From Fomitopsis serialis (taxonomy: Eukaryota > Basidiomycota > Agaricomycetes > Polyporales > Fomitopsidaceae): DNA of 64,000 nt. The stretch lies in contig NW_025955008.1 in NCBI RefSeq assembly GCF_022376445.1, positions 124,001-188,000 on the forward strand. The letters run 5' to 3'. Shown here piece by piece: positions 12,091-21,870 of the stretch. The notes below the pieces were generated by a model, which saw only the letters and a list, made by a program, of their open reading frames with translations, ran no database searches and was not told the origin of the DNA. Each line of letters begins with the position of its first letter. Within the stretch, counting starts at the first letter, position 1. The position numbers and the translations under genes were made by a program.

Positions 12091-12729
12091 TCAGTGGTAA
12101 AGAGGGTGTGTTGTTCTGGTGATTGTGGCGGCGTCAGGTGGAGAGAGTGTCGGCACCCGTGGATCGTGTCGTTGAGTCTGTGAGACGGCGTACTCACAGT
12201 CACTGTCGAATTCATAGGGGTTCTCTGGGCCCGACAGAAGGAGTGGGTCGTCTGCTAGGGACCGGTGGGGGGCGGGGACATCTGGGAGGTAGCGGTACAG
12301 TCGGTCGTGGTCTAGGCTTTCGGTTGAGTCGAGGAAAGCCCATGAGACCGGGACGCGGAGGCCGCAGTTCCCGGGCGCTCCTTCGATTCGCCACGTGACC
12401 CAGTGACGTTGGGTGAAGACGATGTTCGCCAGACGGCCTAGACCAGACCGGAGATGTCCGGTGGTGAGTCGGATGAGTTGGCCGCTCCGAATGCGCTCAG
12501 TCGGGCGTTCGTCCGCTATCCACGTTAGGAACGCGCCTTGCCTCTCCGGTCGTCCCTGCACCACGATCGGGACTGCTATTTCGGGATCGGAGGGCAGTTG
12601 GAGGACTGGGAGGGTTGGCGGGGGTGGTGGTGCGAGGTTGGGCCTCCGGATCTTTGGGATCTGCATCTGGGGCGAGGCGACTAGATGGCTGGGGAGACGG
12701 CTCGGGTGGAAATATGGAGGGTTGGGCAT
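12091..12729 (-). CDS. Open frame in the LINE leader, unrecognised
   Basis: A 212-codon frame lies upstream of ORF1 inside the element. It has a proline-rich start (APPPPPTLPVLQLPSDPE) and then a more globular stretch (QRQGAFLTWIADERPTERI-like, VTWRIEGAPGNCGLRVPVSW). No domain was recognised. It ends about 800 bases before ORF1, and that stretch holds further partly open frames. It may be an accessory LINE protein or a chance open frame in a GC-rich leader. Confidence 0.4.
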   Translation of the reverse strand: MPNPPYFHPSRLPSHLVASPQMQIPKIRRPNLAPPPPPTLPVLQLPSDPEIAVPIVVQGRPERQGAFLTWIADERPTERIRSGQLIRLTTGHLRSGLGRLANIVFTQRHWVTWRIEGAPGNCGLRVPVSWAFLDSTESLDHDRLYRYLPDVPAPHRSLADDPLLLSGPENPYEFDSDCEYAVSQTQRHDPRVPTLSPPDAATITRTTHPLYH

Positions 12730-13442
12730 GGTCGTTCGTTAAAGATAATAGTTGGTGAGCCTGCAGCGTTCTTGCCTCAGCGGTGGACTGAGCTAGTTTT
12801 ATAAGGGTGCTGGGCGTTTACAGCTTGGTGGAATGCCGTTATGCGGACGTACATACGATCATTTCGGAGGGAACGTGGGAGGCAGGGAGGCACAAGCGCT
12901 CAAGGAAAGGAAGGTGCAAGGTGCATGGTGTTGTCATGGCATCCAAGAATTATTGGAATGGAGGGTATGGGATGGCTAGGCGGAATGCGTAGGGCAGACA
13001 GGGTGCTGGAGGTGCTCGGTATTGGATGCAGAATATACAGACTCGAAGCCACACTGGGCGTGAGAGTGTTATGTTATGTTTGTGAGCCGGCTGTCGGCAG
13101 TGTCTGACGTAAGTGTTGCGCGGCTACGGCGATAGGCGCTGGTGCGCTGGCACAGGGGAAGGGAGGGGAGGAAAAAAAGCGACGGCGAAGGCCTCTTGGG
13201 CAGGATAGCACCTCCAGTGAGGAGTCTGTCTCGCGGGGTAGACAGGTGGGCTATGTAGAGCTCGCGGAGACGGTGTCTCTGTGTGACCACGCAAGGGTGG
13301 ATGGACAACCGGTGTAACGGATGTCGTTGGGAGGAGTATCCCGGCCGCTCTGCTCAACAGCTGAGTGTGGGCCTTATAGCGCATGTTCGTTTCATCCCTT
13401 GCGGGACTACTCACCCCCCGGGACCACGAGAAGGTCTGCGCA

Positions 13443-13473
13443 GGGCCTCGTCGACGACGAGGCCCCCCGGGGG
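13443..13473. repeat. GC-rich hairpin at the LINE 5' end
   Basis: GGGCCTCGTCG at 13443-13453 and CGACGAGGCCC at 13455-13465 pair perfectly over 11 bp with a single loop base. A run of six C and five G follows (13463-13473). It sits at the exact 5' terminus of the element. Confidence 0.8.
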
Positions 13474-13486
13474 CTTACAGTAGTAG
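13474..13486. repeat. LINE target-site duplication, right copy
   Basis: Exact copy of CTTACAGTAGTAG found at 2779-2791, directly outside the 5' end of the element. Confidence 0.9.
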
Positions 13487-13954
13487 TTAGTCTGTTTCGA
13501 TATGGGGGTCGAACACTGGTCGACTTTTTGGCGGAGTTACATAAGCAGGTCGATCTCCGAAACGCGCGTGTAAATCTCGCCGCGCGCGACGCGTCTGAGG
13601 CGACGCGGTCGTCTCAGTGACTTTCACTTCCCTTGCGCTTCCCCACTCTCTACATACAGCCATCCACGATTCTACGATTCTTTGAGCTCCCGCTCTCATT
13701 GCACAGCACCTTTTCGATAGGCTTGGCACGCCCCATGACACTATGTTCTGCTGCGGCATCGCTTCGAGGAGCCTACACCTACCACTGCTTGTCATGCTCG
13801 ACAAGATCAACGTGACCAAAATGAGGGAATGTATGAACTCGTTACTCCGGAGTACCGATGCAAGTGCTCGTCAGCAGCGTACACTGGTGAAGGCGCGTGA
13901 CTCTATAGTCACTCTGGTCGTCTGCCGACTTGTGCGCCCGCGGCTTCCCTAACT
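13487..13954. other. Intergenic region between LINE and foldback element
   Basis: A 110-codon open frame on the minus strand has no recognisable features. No gene supported. Confidence 0.5.
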
Positions 13955-14041
13955 TCACACAGCAAGCATAACAAAGTATCTGCACGTGCGATACCCTATG
14001 CAATACCGTATGAAATACTTAAAGTAACCTCGCTCCGGATA

Positions 14042-14620
14042 CTGACGCCGGCCAGGATCTCGGCCACCCTAGGCAGTCGGTCATCGCACTCCTAGTCTAC
14101 TGCAACCTGTCCTCTAGCCACGAAAAAAATACTAGGGTCGAGCTATCCATCTGTACAATGTATATACACCACCTCAAGCCAATACAGTACGAACTGAAGG
14201 TAGAAAAAATCAGTCTGTACGATGCTGTCCATATATGGTAAGTGCCGAGTGCATATTCTCAACCCATCGACAGTATTCAGCCATTGTGCTTGTATCTCGG
14301 GCTGAACAGCTGCTGAATTACTGGGGATATATCTATTGACATTCTGGAGTACATATATGCTGATTCGGATAATATTAAGCCTTGTAGCGGGCCAGCTCTG
14401 GCTGCATGGCCGACTTCGTAGTCAATCTGGTTCCCAGGATTCTTGTCACGAAAGTGCTTACTACCTTCGACCCAGTGGTCAGTAAATTCTTCTAACAATT
14501 TTCCTGCATACATAGGATGTTCTAACGTGGTCCCAGATACTCACCCAAGCGGTCGAAGTAAACATGGACCCGAAGGCCCGCATCGACTCCTTAGGTGGCC
14601 GAGATCCCGGCCGGCGTCAG
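14042..14620. mobile_element. MITE with 27-bp terminal inverted repeats, TA target duplication
   Basis: A 579-bp insertion lies in the left arm of the foldback element. Its 27-bp ends begin CTGACGCCGGCC and match in reverse complement with one mismatch (14042-14068 and 14594-14620). TA flanks it on both sides (14040-14041 and 14621-14622), and the right arm shows the uninterrupted site. A TA duplication fits Tc1/mariner-type elements. A 78-codon open frame on the minus strand (14277-14513) has coding-like composition but was not recognised; it could be a captured gene fragment. Confidence 0.85.
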
Positions 14621-14870
14621 TACTGTATATGCGGATACCGAAATCGTAGATACTTTAAGTATCCCAGAATGGAATACTTAAAGTTTCCCATTATGGTATC
14701 ACAGGCTGGGATACTTAAAGTGTCCGCGCAGATTACGAGTGACACTGTGACCGACAATAGATGAGAATGAAGACAATTAGTTCAGATGGACCATTGACCG
14801 CCACACTCGGAACTCGAAGCCTCGCTGAAGGGAATTACGTAATACTGGTGGCACAATGCACGGTGGCGGC

Positions 14871-15075
14871 AAGTCACGTCGCGTCGCGGCATGTCACGTT
14901 GCGTCGCGGCAGGTCGCGTCAAGTCGTGTCATGGCAAGTCGCGTCGCGTCATGTCGTGTCGTGTCGCGTCGCGTCGTGTCATGTCACGGCGTGGCATGTC
15001 ATGTCATGTCATGTCGCGTCGTGTCATGTCATGTCAAGTCAAGTCGTGGCACGGCGCGGCGCGTCATGTCATGTC
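14871..15075 (+). repeat. Pentamer array NNGTC, left arm
   Basis: Forty-one successive 5-bp units, mostly ATGTC, GCGTC, GTGTC, AAGTC or ACGTC with some ending GGC, run without interruption. Confidence 0.9.
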
Positions 15076-15295
15076 TCTGTTGTACTGTGTTTGTCTCGGA
15101 GCCACTCTTTCGAGCCGGTCGGTTCTCCAGTCCTCTCGACCAAGTGACTAAATACAGTAGGAATATGCCATAGATCTAGCCACATGTTATAACAGCTGTG
15201 TGAATCAAAGAATTAAGCTTGGGGGCACTCAGTTACTCATAGGATTGACCAACTCGGAATCAAGAGACTCGTCGGGGCAAACACAGTACAACAGA

Positions 15296-15500
15296 GACAT
15301 GACATGACGCGCCGCGCCGTGCCACGACTTGACTTGACATGACATGACACGACGCGACATGACATGACATGACATGCCACGCCGTGACATGACACGACGC
15401 GACGCGACACGACACGACATGACGCGACGCGACTTGCCATGACACGACTTGACGCGACCTGCCGCGACGCAACGTGACATGCCGCGACGCGACGTGACTT
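15296..15500 (-). repeat. Pentamer array, right arm (inverted copy)
   Basis: Exact reverse complement of the array at 14871-15075. Confidence 0.9.
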
Positions 15501-15835
15501 GCCGCCACCGTGCATTGTGCCACCAGTATTACGTAATTCCCTTCAGCGAGGCTTCGAGTTCCGAGTGTGGCGGTCAATGGTCCATCTGAACTAATTGTCT
15601 TCATTCTCATCTATTGTCGGTCACAGTGTCACTCGTAATCTGCGCGGACACTTTAAGTATCCCAGCCTGTGATACCATAATGGGAAACTTTAAGTATTCC
15701 ATTCTGGGATACTTAAAGTATCTACGATTTCGGTATCCGCATATACAGTATCCGGAGCGAGGTTACTTTAAGTATTTCATACGGTATTGCATAGGGTATC
15801 GCACGTGCAGATACTTTGTTATGCTTGCTGTGTCA

Positions 15836-16310
15836 GCGAGACCGACATCCACTGGTGTATTCCATGCTCCCGTCATATCGACATGTTACGTGATCTGCCC
15901 TGACCACGACGAGTGCAGAACTTGGAGGTGGCAAGGGTAATGCAAAGACTGGGGAGGGAATGGATAGTGAGGTCGAGCACAGCGAGCACGAAGGTTTGAA
16001 AGCGAGGTGTGTGCTTGTTTGATGCGTCACATAATCTGCTTTCTCTGCCGGTGCCCTTAGATCTGTTGATGAACATTTAGCACATTGCGTTCACTCGCCT
16101 CCTCACTTGTTCACTTGCCTCTGGCGCATTTGCCTCGCTCATCTGGTCTTGCCCGTTTCCCCGCCCACTTGCTCATTCTATCGACTGCCCGCTCGTCTAA
16201 CGACTTATCCGCAGCCACTCGCTTTCTCACCTGCACACTTGTGCCCACTCGCCTTCACAACTACCTAATTGTCTGCACTGTGCCTACTCCCGCAGCCTCG
16301 ATGACATGCA
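15836..16310. repeat. Low-complexity CT-rich region
   Basis: From about 16080 the sequence is a degenerate short repeat around CTCACTTGCC/CGCCCACT. A similar stretch recurs at about 16830-17080. No gene recognised. Confidence 0.5.
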
Positions 16311-16830
16311 GTGCGTAGGCACTGTTCTTGGTGTGGCACTGGGCTTGTCTTCACGGACGCGCTCCCCAAGACTCTCGAGGACTCTAAGACAACCGAGACG
16401 ACTAAGACGACGACGTGGTCACGCACCGCCGCGCTGCGCGAGACGCACGAACCGAGCAGACGTGTGCGGCTCGTCTCGTTTGACTGGCAGGAACGCACAC
16501 GGCATCGGCGCGAGGACGGCCATAGACCCCACCACGACTTGGACGACCGAGACTGTAAACGGGACAGAGAACGCGAGCGGAATCCTTGCCGCCTCGAAGT
16601 AGCCTCACCCCATCACATCTACGCTCACCTACGCAAGCTCACTGCACCCTCCATCGAGTCCCTCCGAGTCCCTCGACTCCGTTCCGTCGCCCATTGACCT
16701 GGATGGCTGCATGACCCCGCAGGAACGTACGGTGGCGGTCCTTCGCATGCGGCGTGCGAGCCTCGCAGACTCGGAGCGGCGCCGGTTCAAGGAGGAGCGC
16801 AAGTGGGCGCTGAGTCAGGGAACTTTGTGC
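16311..16830 (+). pseudogene. Coding-like fragment, unrecognised
   Basis: A frame from 16311 reads FTDALPKTLEDSKTTETTKT, then a basic, charged stretch. Near 16650 the coding-like signal passes to another frame (SPIDLDGCMTPQERTVAVLR, then ADSERRRFKEERKWALSQG). The charged helical composition looks like real protein, but no start, splice sites or family could be assigned. Similar CT-rich repeats lie on both sides. It may be a broken gene piece or chance. Confidence 0.3.
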
Positions 16831-17913
16831 ACTCGCTTGCCCGAACATTCATATCACTTGCCTGCCCACTCGATAATTGCCCGCACATCTAACCGAGCCG
16901 ATTTCTTACTGTAGTACTTGCCCCGGGCCGTGCACCCAGCCACGCACGCATCCGACCATTCTTGGCTCCTCGCTGGTCCGTTCATTCACCTGTCCGCTCA
17001 CTTCCTTCATCCTCGCAGCTCACCTAGTCATATATTCAAATGCCTACGCCTTCTCATCCGTCCGCTCACTCCGAGTATGATATCTACCGCGACTCACTAC
17101 AGCAGCATTCAATAGACCCCAATATGATGTTTGTACGTATTGACTACCGTACAACGACCGATATACGAAGGAGGGTCTGAAGCGGTATTTGACCGCTGTA
17201 ACGAATTCGCGCGAGAGCATGACAAGCTCAGTCATACTGTAAGCACTGGCAAGTACAGTTCAATTATATCTGCGATGGATCTAATGACCAGCCACCGGCA
17301 GCCTGGCCGTGCCCTGCCGTAGCCACCGGCATCGCTCGGCTATCACAGAATGGGTCCTGGAGGAGTCGAGCGGTGACGAGGGCGCGAATTGAAGCAGACC
17401 CATATACGACCGCCCTCCCCACTCAACAAGGTCGTGTTTAGGGTCTGCCTACGGGAGACTAAGTAGTAGTGCACCTCGGGCTATCTGCCCTCCGAGTCGC
17501 AGGCACGTGGAAGGAGGAGTCGATCGGACCGATCAAGGATCGCCTCTCTGAGTCTCCTCCTGCAATCATCTCCTCCGAGTCTGCGCTCATCTGCGTAGGG
17601 AAAACATCCCCTCACCCGCACGCGTCGACGACCCGCACATCAACTTTTCCGCCATCCCGAGAGCCCGGCCGCCGGGTAACGACGCGCTCGAGCTAATTGG
17701 TGTTACGAATCACGATTGGCACTGGCACCAAGCCCGCCCACATATCACCAATACTGTTGTACATCGCGACGTGCAGTTGGGTGCTATTGACCTAGTTGTC
17801 AAGACAAGTACCAGCATCGGTAGCTTATAGCTACTTCGCTAGATACGTTCAAGTTGTCTGAAGTGAGTCTTGCATTGTCAATAGATCAGCTAACCCACTT
17901 ACAAGCATATAGA
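16831..17913. other. Low-complexity and intergenic region
   Basis: The first 250 bases repeat the degenerate CTTGCC/CACTCG pattern. A short open stretch at 17131-17322 has no recognisable similarity. The end is the upstream region of the F-box-like gene at 17914. Confidence 0.5.
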
Positions 17914-19230
17914 ATGGCCCCTCCGGAACTACCGATTGAAGTGCAGGAACGCGTCGTGGATCAGCTCCATGATGACCGTGAGACTCTGAAGTCATGCAAT
18001 ATGGTCTGCCGTACATGGAGCTGGACAGCGCGATCACATTACTGGAGGACCGTCAAGTTGAACAACCGACGCGACTGTATTCGTCTACTGTCCGTCCTAG
18101 AGGAGTCTCAGCGACTCGGCACCGGCGCCGGTAACTTCGTTCGAATACTCCAGCTGCCCAGCATGGGATTTTCTACCCAGATTCCTACGCGCGCGATCAT
18201 GCGTTGCGAGCTATTGCGCAGCGTTATGCGCCACCTCCCGATGGTCGAGCTCCTCCACGTGAACGGATTCAGCATTAGCTCCCTGCTATTTCACTTGTAC
18301 TGCCGTGAGGAGACTTCGAACATGCAGGACGCTATATCTTCGATTTTCGACTTCCGCCATCTGAAGGTCGTATATTGCGATTCTTTGGACCTTTTCGGCA
18401 TTGGCTACCTCCCGCAGTTCATTGGGGCCTTCCCGTCGGTCTCGAGGATCCGATTACGCAAGGTAACCAGCGAAGGGTTCAGCCCGATGTTCAACGTAGC
18501 CTCTATCCAAGACTTTCTCGCGAGTCGTCGAAAGGGGCTCATCTGTATACAAGAGCTAACCATGACCAACTGCATCATACCGATAGAGCAGTTGTCGGAA
18601 CTTCTGGAAACATTGGCAGCGCCTCCATTCGAGTTGCAGCTCAAGAGACTGGGATGGATGACGATAAAGCGCGATGGGAAGGATTTTCTTCCACTACTGG
18701 AGATGATGTTCTATGGGGCAAAAGCGACGCTAGAATTTTTCCAGTGCACTTTAGATGCCGGCGATAGTGAGTCCTGCACAGCCGAGAGGTTTATTCTCTT
18801 GATCATCTAATTGACTCATGGCCTCCTCACAGGATGGCTGGAACACCTCGATCCCTCTGAACATCTTCGTCTGCAATCGTTGACACTCGCCTTCCGGTTT
18901 TCTCGCGATCAGCCAAGCCGATGGGATCACATCGCGTCGTTCCTATCGAAAATCACCTCCACCAGTCTTCACACACTCGCAATCCACCTCCACTTCCACG
19001 ACCAGCTGTTTGTCCAGGAATTCCTCGACTGGCCGGCTCTAATTGAAGCAGTACTCTCGCTGCACAGGAAGTGTCCCTCCATGTCGCTCGGTTTTCGCGT
19101 CTACTACTATGGGAAGGGGACGATGCCTGAGGTGCATGCGCCTTTGTGGACACGGATTGCCCCCATTTTAGCTGCACGCATCCCTGTCGGTTTCTACCAG
19201 CAGAAGGCCATTCTTCAAATTCGGACTTAG
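17914..19230 (+). CDS. F-box-like protein, two exons
   Basis: Exon 1 runs 17914-18766, a phase-1 intron (GTGAGT...ACAG) 18767-18832, and exon 2 18833-19230, giving about 416 residues. The start is the first ATG of the F-box segment (MAPPELPIEVQERVVDQLHD). The N-terminal F-box-like motif (residues 3-50) is followed by a leucine-rich body; WLEHLDPSEHLRLQSLTLAF follows the splice junction, as in the copy at 943. It is closest in sequence to that copy (shared KSC, RLL/FLSLLEES, LGTGA motifs). Probable SCF adaptor of unknown target. The gene is intact. Confidence 0.85.
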
Positions 19231-19739
19231 GTCATCTGGGAGGCGGTAGACGTCCATTTTGTCAGCGTACGTCTGAGCGATGCGTTCAATCATTTGTCTG
19301 CCAGCATTCACAGATTTGCAGTACGTGGTGCGTCATAATAATCACGATCACACGTGGATTGCGAGAATCGGACAAAGGGCTGCGTAGACACTCCAGGAGA
19401 CATATTTCGATCATGGGTGTTCGACTAAGCTTGTCTAGCATGCCCTTAGCCTAATGTAAGAGTAATGTTCGTACCATGTAGAATGATTTGACAGTCAATT
19501 GTCCGTTGCGACCACCTGTACTGCTGCATCCCGCGTGTTCCGTGCGAGCTTCGCGAGAAGGCACAGATTCCCCGATTTGTACGGAACTCCTGCTGGCAAA
19601 CCTGCCCTGACACGTCCGTACCTCACGCGAACGCTGCGCATTTGGAGGTCCAACGGAGAGAAAAGTGTTTAACGCACCGACGTGGATACGCATGATTGCA
19701 CAATACTTCCAGTCAATCACAGGACACCTGCGTCCTTCC
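19231..19739. other. Intergenic region, no gene recognised
   Basis: Lies between the F-box-like gene and the end of the G-alpha relic. Nothing recognisable was seen. Confidence 0.5.
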
Positions 19740-21089
19740 TCATATCTGAAGGGCATTTTGCAATATGTCTCCTTCACCGCACCACCACCACCCGGAGATT
19801 ACTCGCGTCATCCATACTCGTCGCCTGCGTGATACTGAGACCATCAATAGTGATGCAGCTATGTCAAGAAGGGGATCAGGAGGGAGAGGTCACTCACTGG
19901 GATACACGCTTCGTCTTCCGTGTTTCTTCTGCATGAATCTCCAGAGGATGTATTTCACAGCCTTGTTAACGTCCGGCCCGCCAGTGTACTCCGGGAAGTT
20001 TACCCAAGTGGTATCCTCTGAATCTTGCTCCTGAATACATCGAGCTTGTTCAGAACAGGATTATGGACGTCCGGAAGAACATCCTGAGTTCGCGACCGAC
20101 TCAAATGACATCAGCGATTCCGACATGCGATTCTGACCATCGCGAAGGCAATCATCAGCAAAGAAGAGCCAGTCAAAACGGTGAGAGACGACTACAAACC
20201 TGAACGCAATCCTCAGACAGTACCTGATCGTAGTCGCTGAGCGCGGTGCAGAACGGTGTGCGTCATCGAAAGCCCGTCCGCTGGCTACCCATCTCAAAGA
20301 CGTATATCCTGTTGAAGAATGACGGTCAGGTTCGCATACGGCGAAAGAATAGGTGCTCACGGCTGTGGCCAGGAGAGAGCGCAGCCGCGTCTCTGCGATG
20401 GCGTACCGCTCTCCTCTCGCGCGCACAGCACGTCTTCGTCGTCGGATGTAGTCCGGGCGCCGCGCCTCTTCAAGAAGCTGAGACGCATTTAACGTGTTAT
20501 AGCGGCACAAATAAGGCCTACTCACTAACTCGCGTTATCCATGAGGTAGAACTCACTGCGCCGGTTCATAAGCCCGGAATGAGGGTCCTGCCAGCCTGTA
20601 CATCGCGCGGGCACCTCTCGTCCGTTGTATGGCTGCGTCGACGGAGAGTCTGTATCTGACAATGCGTTCCATTCGTGCGTGATTCTCCGGCTCGACACAC
20701 TCGACGCCCAACTCATGCTTTGCGCGGACGATGTCATGCGCAGACTCGAACAGGTTGTGGAAGATAGTGCGGTAGGCTATGAGTTCCTCTGTGGTGTAGC
20801 TGCCTTGATGTACGATCTTCATCTGCTTCACGATCGTTGACTTGCCCGACTCTGCCGGACCTGTACGCCCGGTGGGCGTGGTAGAAGAGCCTTGCAATGA
20901 GTGCATGATGGCGAAGCGCGGACTACGCGATTTCCGCACTAGCGTTCCTGCATACATGAACCGTCACCGAGGGGACGTACCGAGCACAAGAATCTTAAGA
21001 TCCTTCTTCATCTCCTCTTGTATCTGTTGGTCGATCTTCTGGGACCGCGTGGGTGCCTCCCGAGACAGAACGGAGACAGAGTTACCCAT
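19740..21089 (-). pseudogene. G-protein alpha subunit pseudogene
   Basis: Exon 1 (21089-20981) encodes MGNSVSVLSREAP and DLKILVLG, the N-myristoylation and pre-P-loop segment of G-alpha. A 120-bp GT-AG intron follows. Exon 2 from 20860 reads PAESGKSTIVKQMKIVHQGS, then later in another frame SEFYLMDNAS. Further relics are YIRRRR-, QNRMSESLMSFESVANS, FPEYTGGPDVNKAVKYILW (after a frame change) and a terminal EGDILQNALQI with a premature TGA at 19740-19742. The switch regions (DVGGQRSERKKW block) are no longer readable. Introns are kept, so it is a duplicated, not a processed, copy. The P-loop reads GPAESGKS where G-alpha normally has GAGESGKS. Confidence 0.8.
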
Positions 21090-21870
21090 GACGAGTTGAG
21101 TACTGTGAAAGGTGACGGCACGGTTGAGGGTATCTTCTATTACGAGGAACCGACGCGGTCAAGCGAGTACATGAAGCGTCCATGGGCTGTCGGCGGTGGA
21201 AGCCGAGGGTCACGGCCTACGACATATAGAAACTGTTGTATCACTGTCAGCGCGAGGCAATACTTGTTATGATATGATACACGCACGAAACATGTCGTGA
21301 GTGCATACTCCGACATGCATACTTAGTTGCAGTGCCAGCCGTCTCGCATGCACAGATGATAGTATTCACTTAATGCATCGAAAGCATTCCAATTCACTCT
21401 GCTACTTCTCCAGAAGAGGGACGACGCCGCCCTGGGCAGGCGAGCAAATAAATAAAGGGCGGCGACGCCAGCGGCATGTCAGGGATTAGTACAGTACGGT
21501 CAGACGACGGAGGGGAGGAGCAAAGGTGGGGGTAGGCGGCACGGAGAACAGGTAGGAAGAAGACTCCTTCCAAGAGTCCCGGGGAGCAGGGAGAGGACAA
21601 GATGGTCATGAATAACAGCGATGCCAGATCAGGCGTGCCGCGCAATAGAAGGGGGCAGTGATATGACACAGGAAGGCGAAGGGATGGCGAACAAGCTATC
21701 ATCACAGTTGCACGTCATAAAGGCAAGGTATAACAGGTTGCACAGCGATAGTAGGTCAAAGGCCTGATCCAATATAAGGCGGAAGAGCAAGGTGGGCCGG
21801 AGCGAACGTCGGGTCGAAGGGCGTTACAGAGCAATCATGAAGGCTGAGCACAAAACTGATTGGATCGAGC
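21090..21870. other. Intergenic region
   Basis: Upstream side of the G-alpha relic and the probable 3' untranslated region of the minus-strand membrane protein gene. No further gene recognised. Confidence 0.5.

Larger units (their letters stand above)
2792..13473 (-). mobile_element. Complete LINE (non-LTR retrotransposon), Tad1-like, minus strand
   Basis: This 10.7-kb element is read from 13473 down to 2792. It ends in an A-tail, seen as 33 T at 2792-2824, and is flanked by 13-bp direct repeats. Inside, in reading order, are a GC-rich 5' end with a perfect hairpin, a leader with a 212-codon open frame, ORF1 (11274-8455; nucleic-acid-binding protein with a CCHC zinc knuckle) and ORF2 (8089-2959; apurinic-type endonuclease, reverse transcriptase, RNase H-like region, C-terminal zinc-finger region). 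This order and the C-terminal sequence resemble fungal Tad1-type LINEs; the clade assignment is from memory of the family, not from a tree. ORF1 has one stop and ORF2 several frameshifts, so this copy appears inactive as sequenced. The full length and clean target duplication indicate a young insertion. Confidence 0.92.
13955..15835. mobile_element. Foldback element with 556-bp inverted arms
   Basis: The left arm (13957-15093, without the nested MITE) and right arm (15278-15833) are both 556 bp and appear identical in reverse complement. The 184-bp centre (15094-15277) is unique. Outer ends read CACAGCAAGC...GCTTGCTGTG, and TCA stands on both sides (13955-13957 and 15833-15835), a possible 3-bp target duplication. 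Each arm holds four ATACTTAAAGT-like motifs and a pentamer array. No transposase gene is present, so the element would be non-autonomous, or a simple inverted duplication. The superfamily is not determined; a 3-bp duplication with CACxx ends is weakly suggestive of CACTA-like elements. Confidence 0.8.

Noticed and set aside
14871..15500. Possible CRISPR-like regular repeats
   Set aside because: Units are contiguous 5-mers without spacers and the organism is a fungus.
14761..15610. Twin open frames on both strands rich in SRHVMSCHV
   Set aside because: They translate the pentamer array in the two inverted arms; periodic DNA without stops, not genes.
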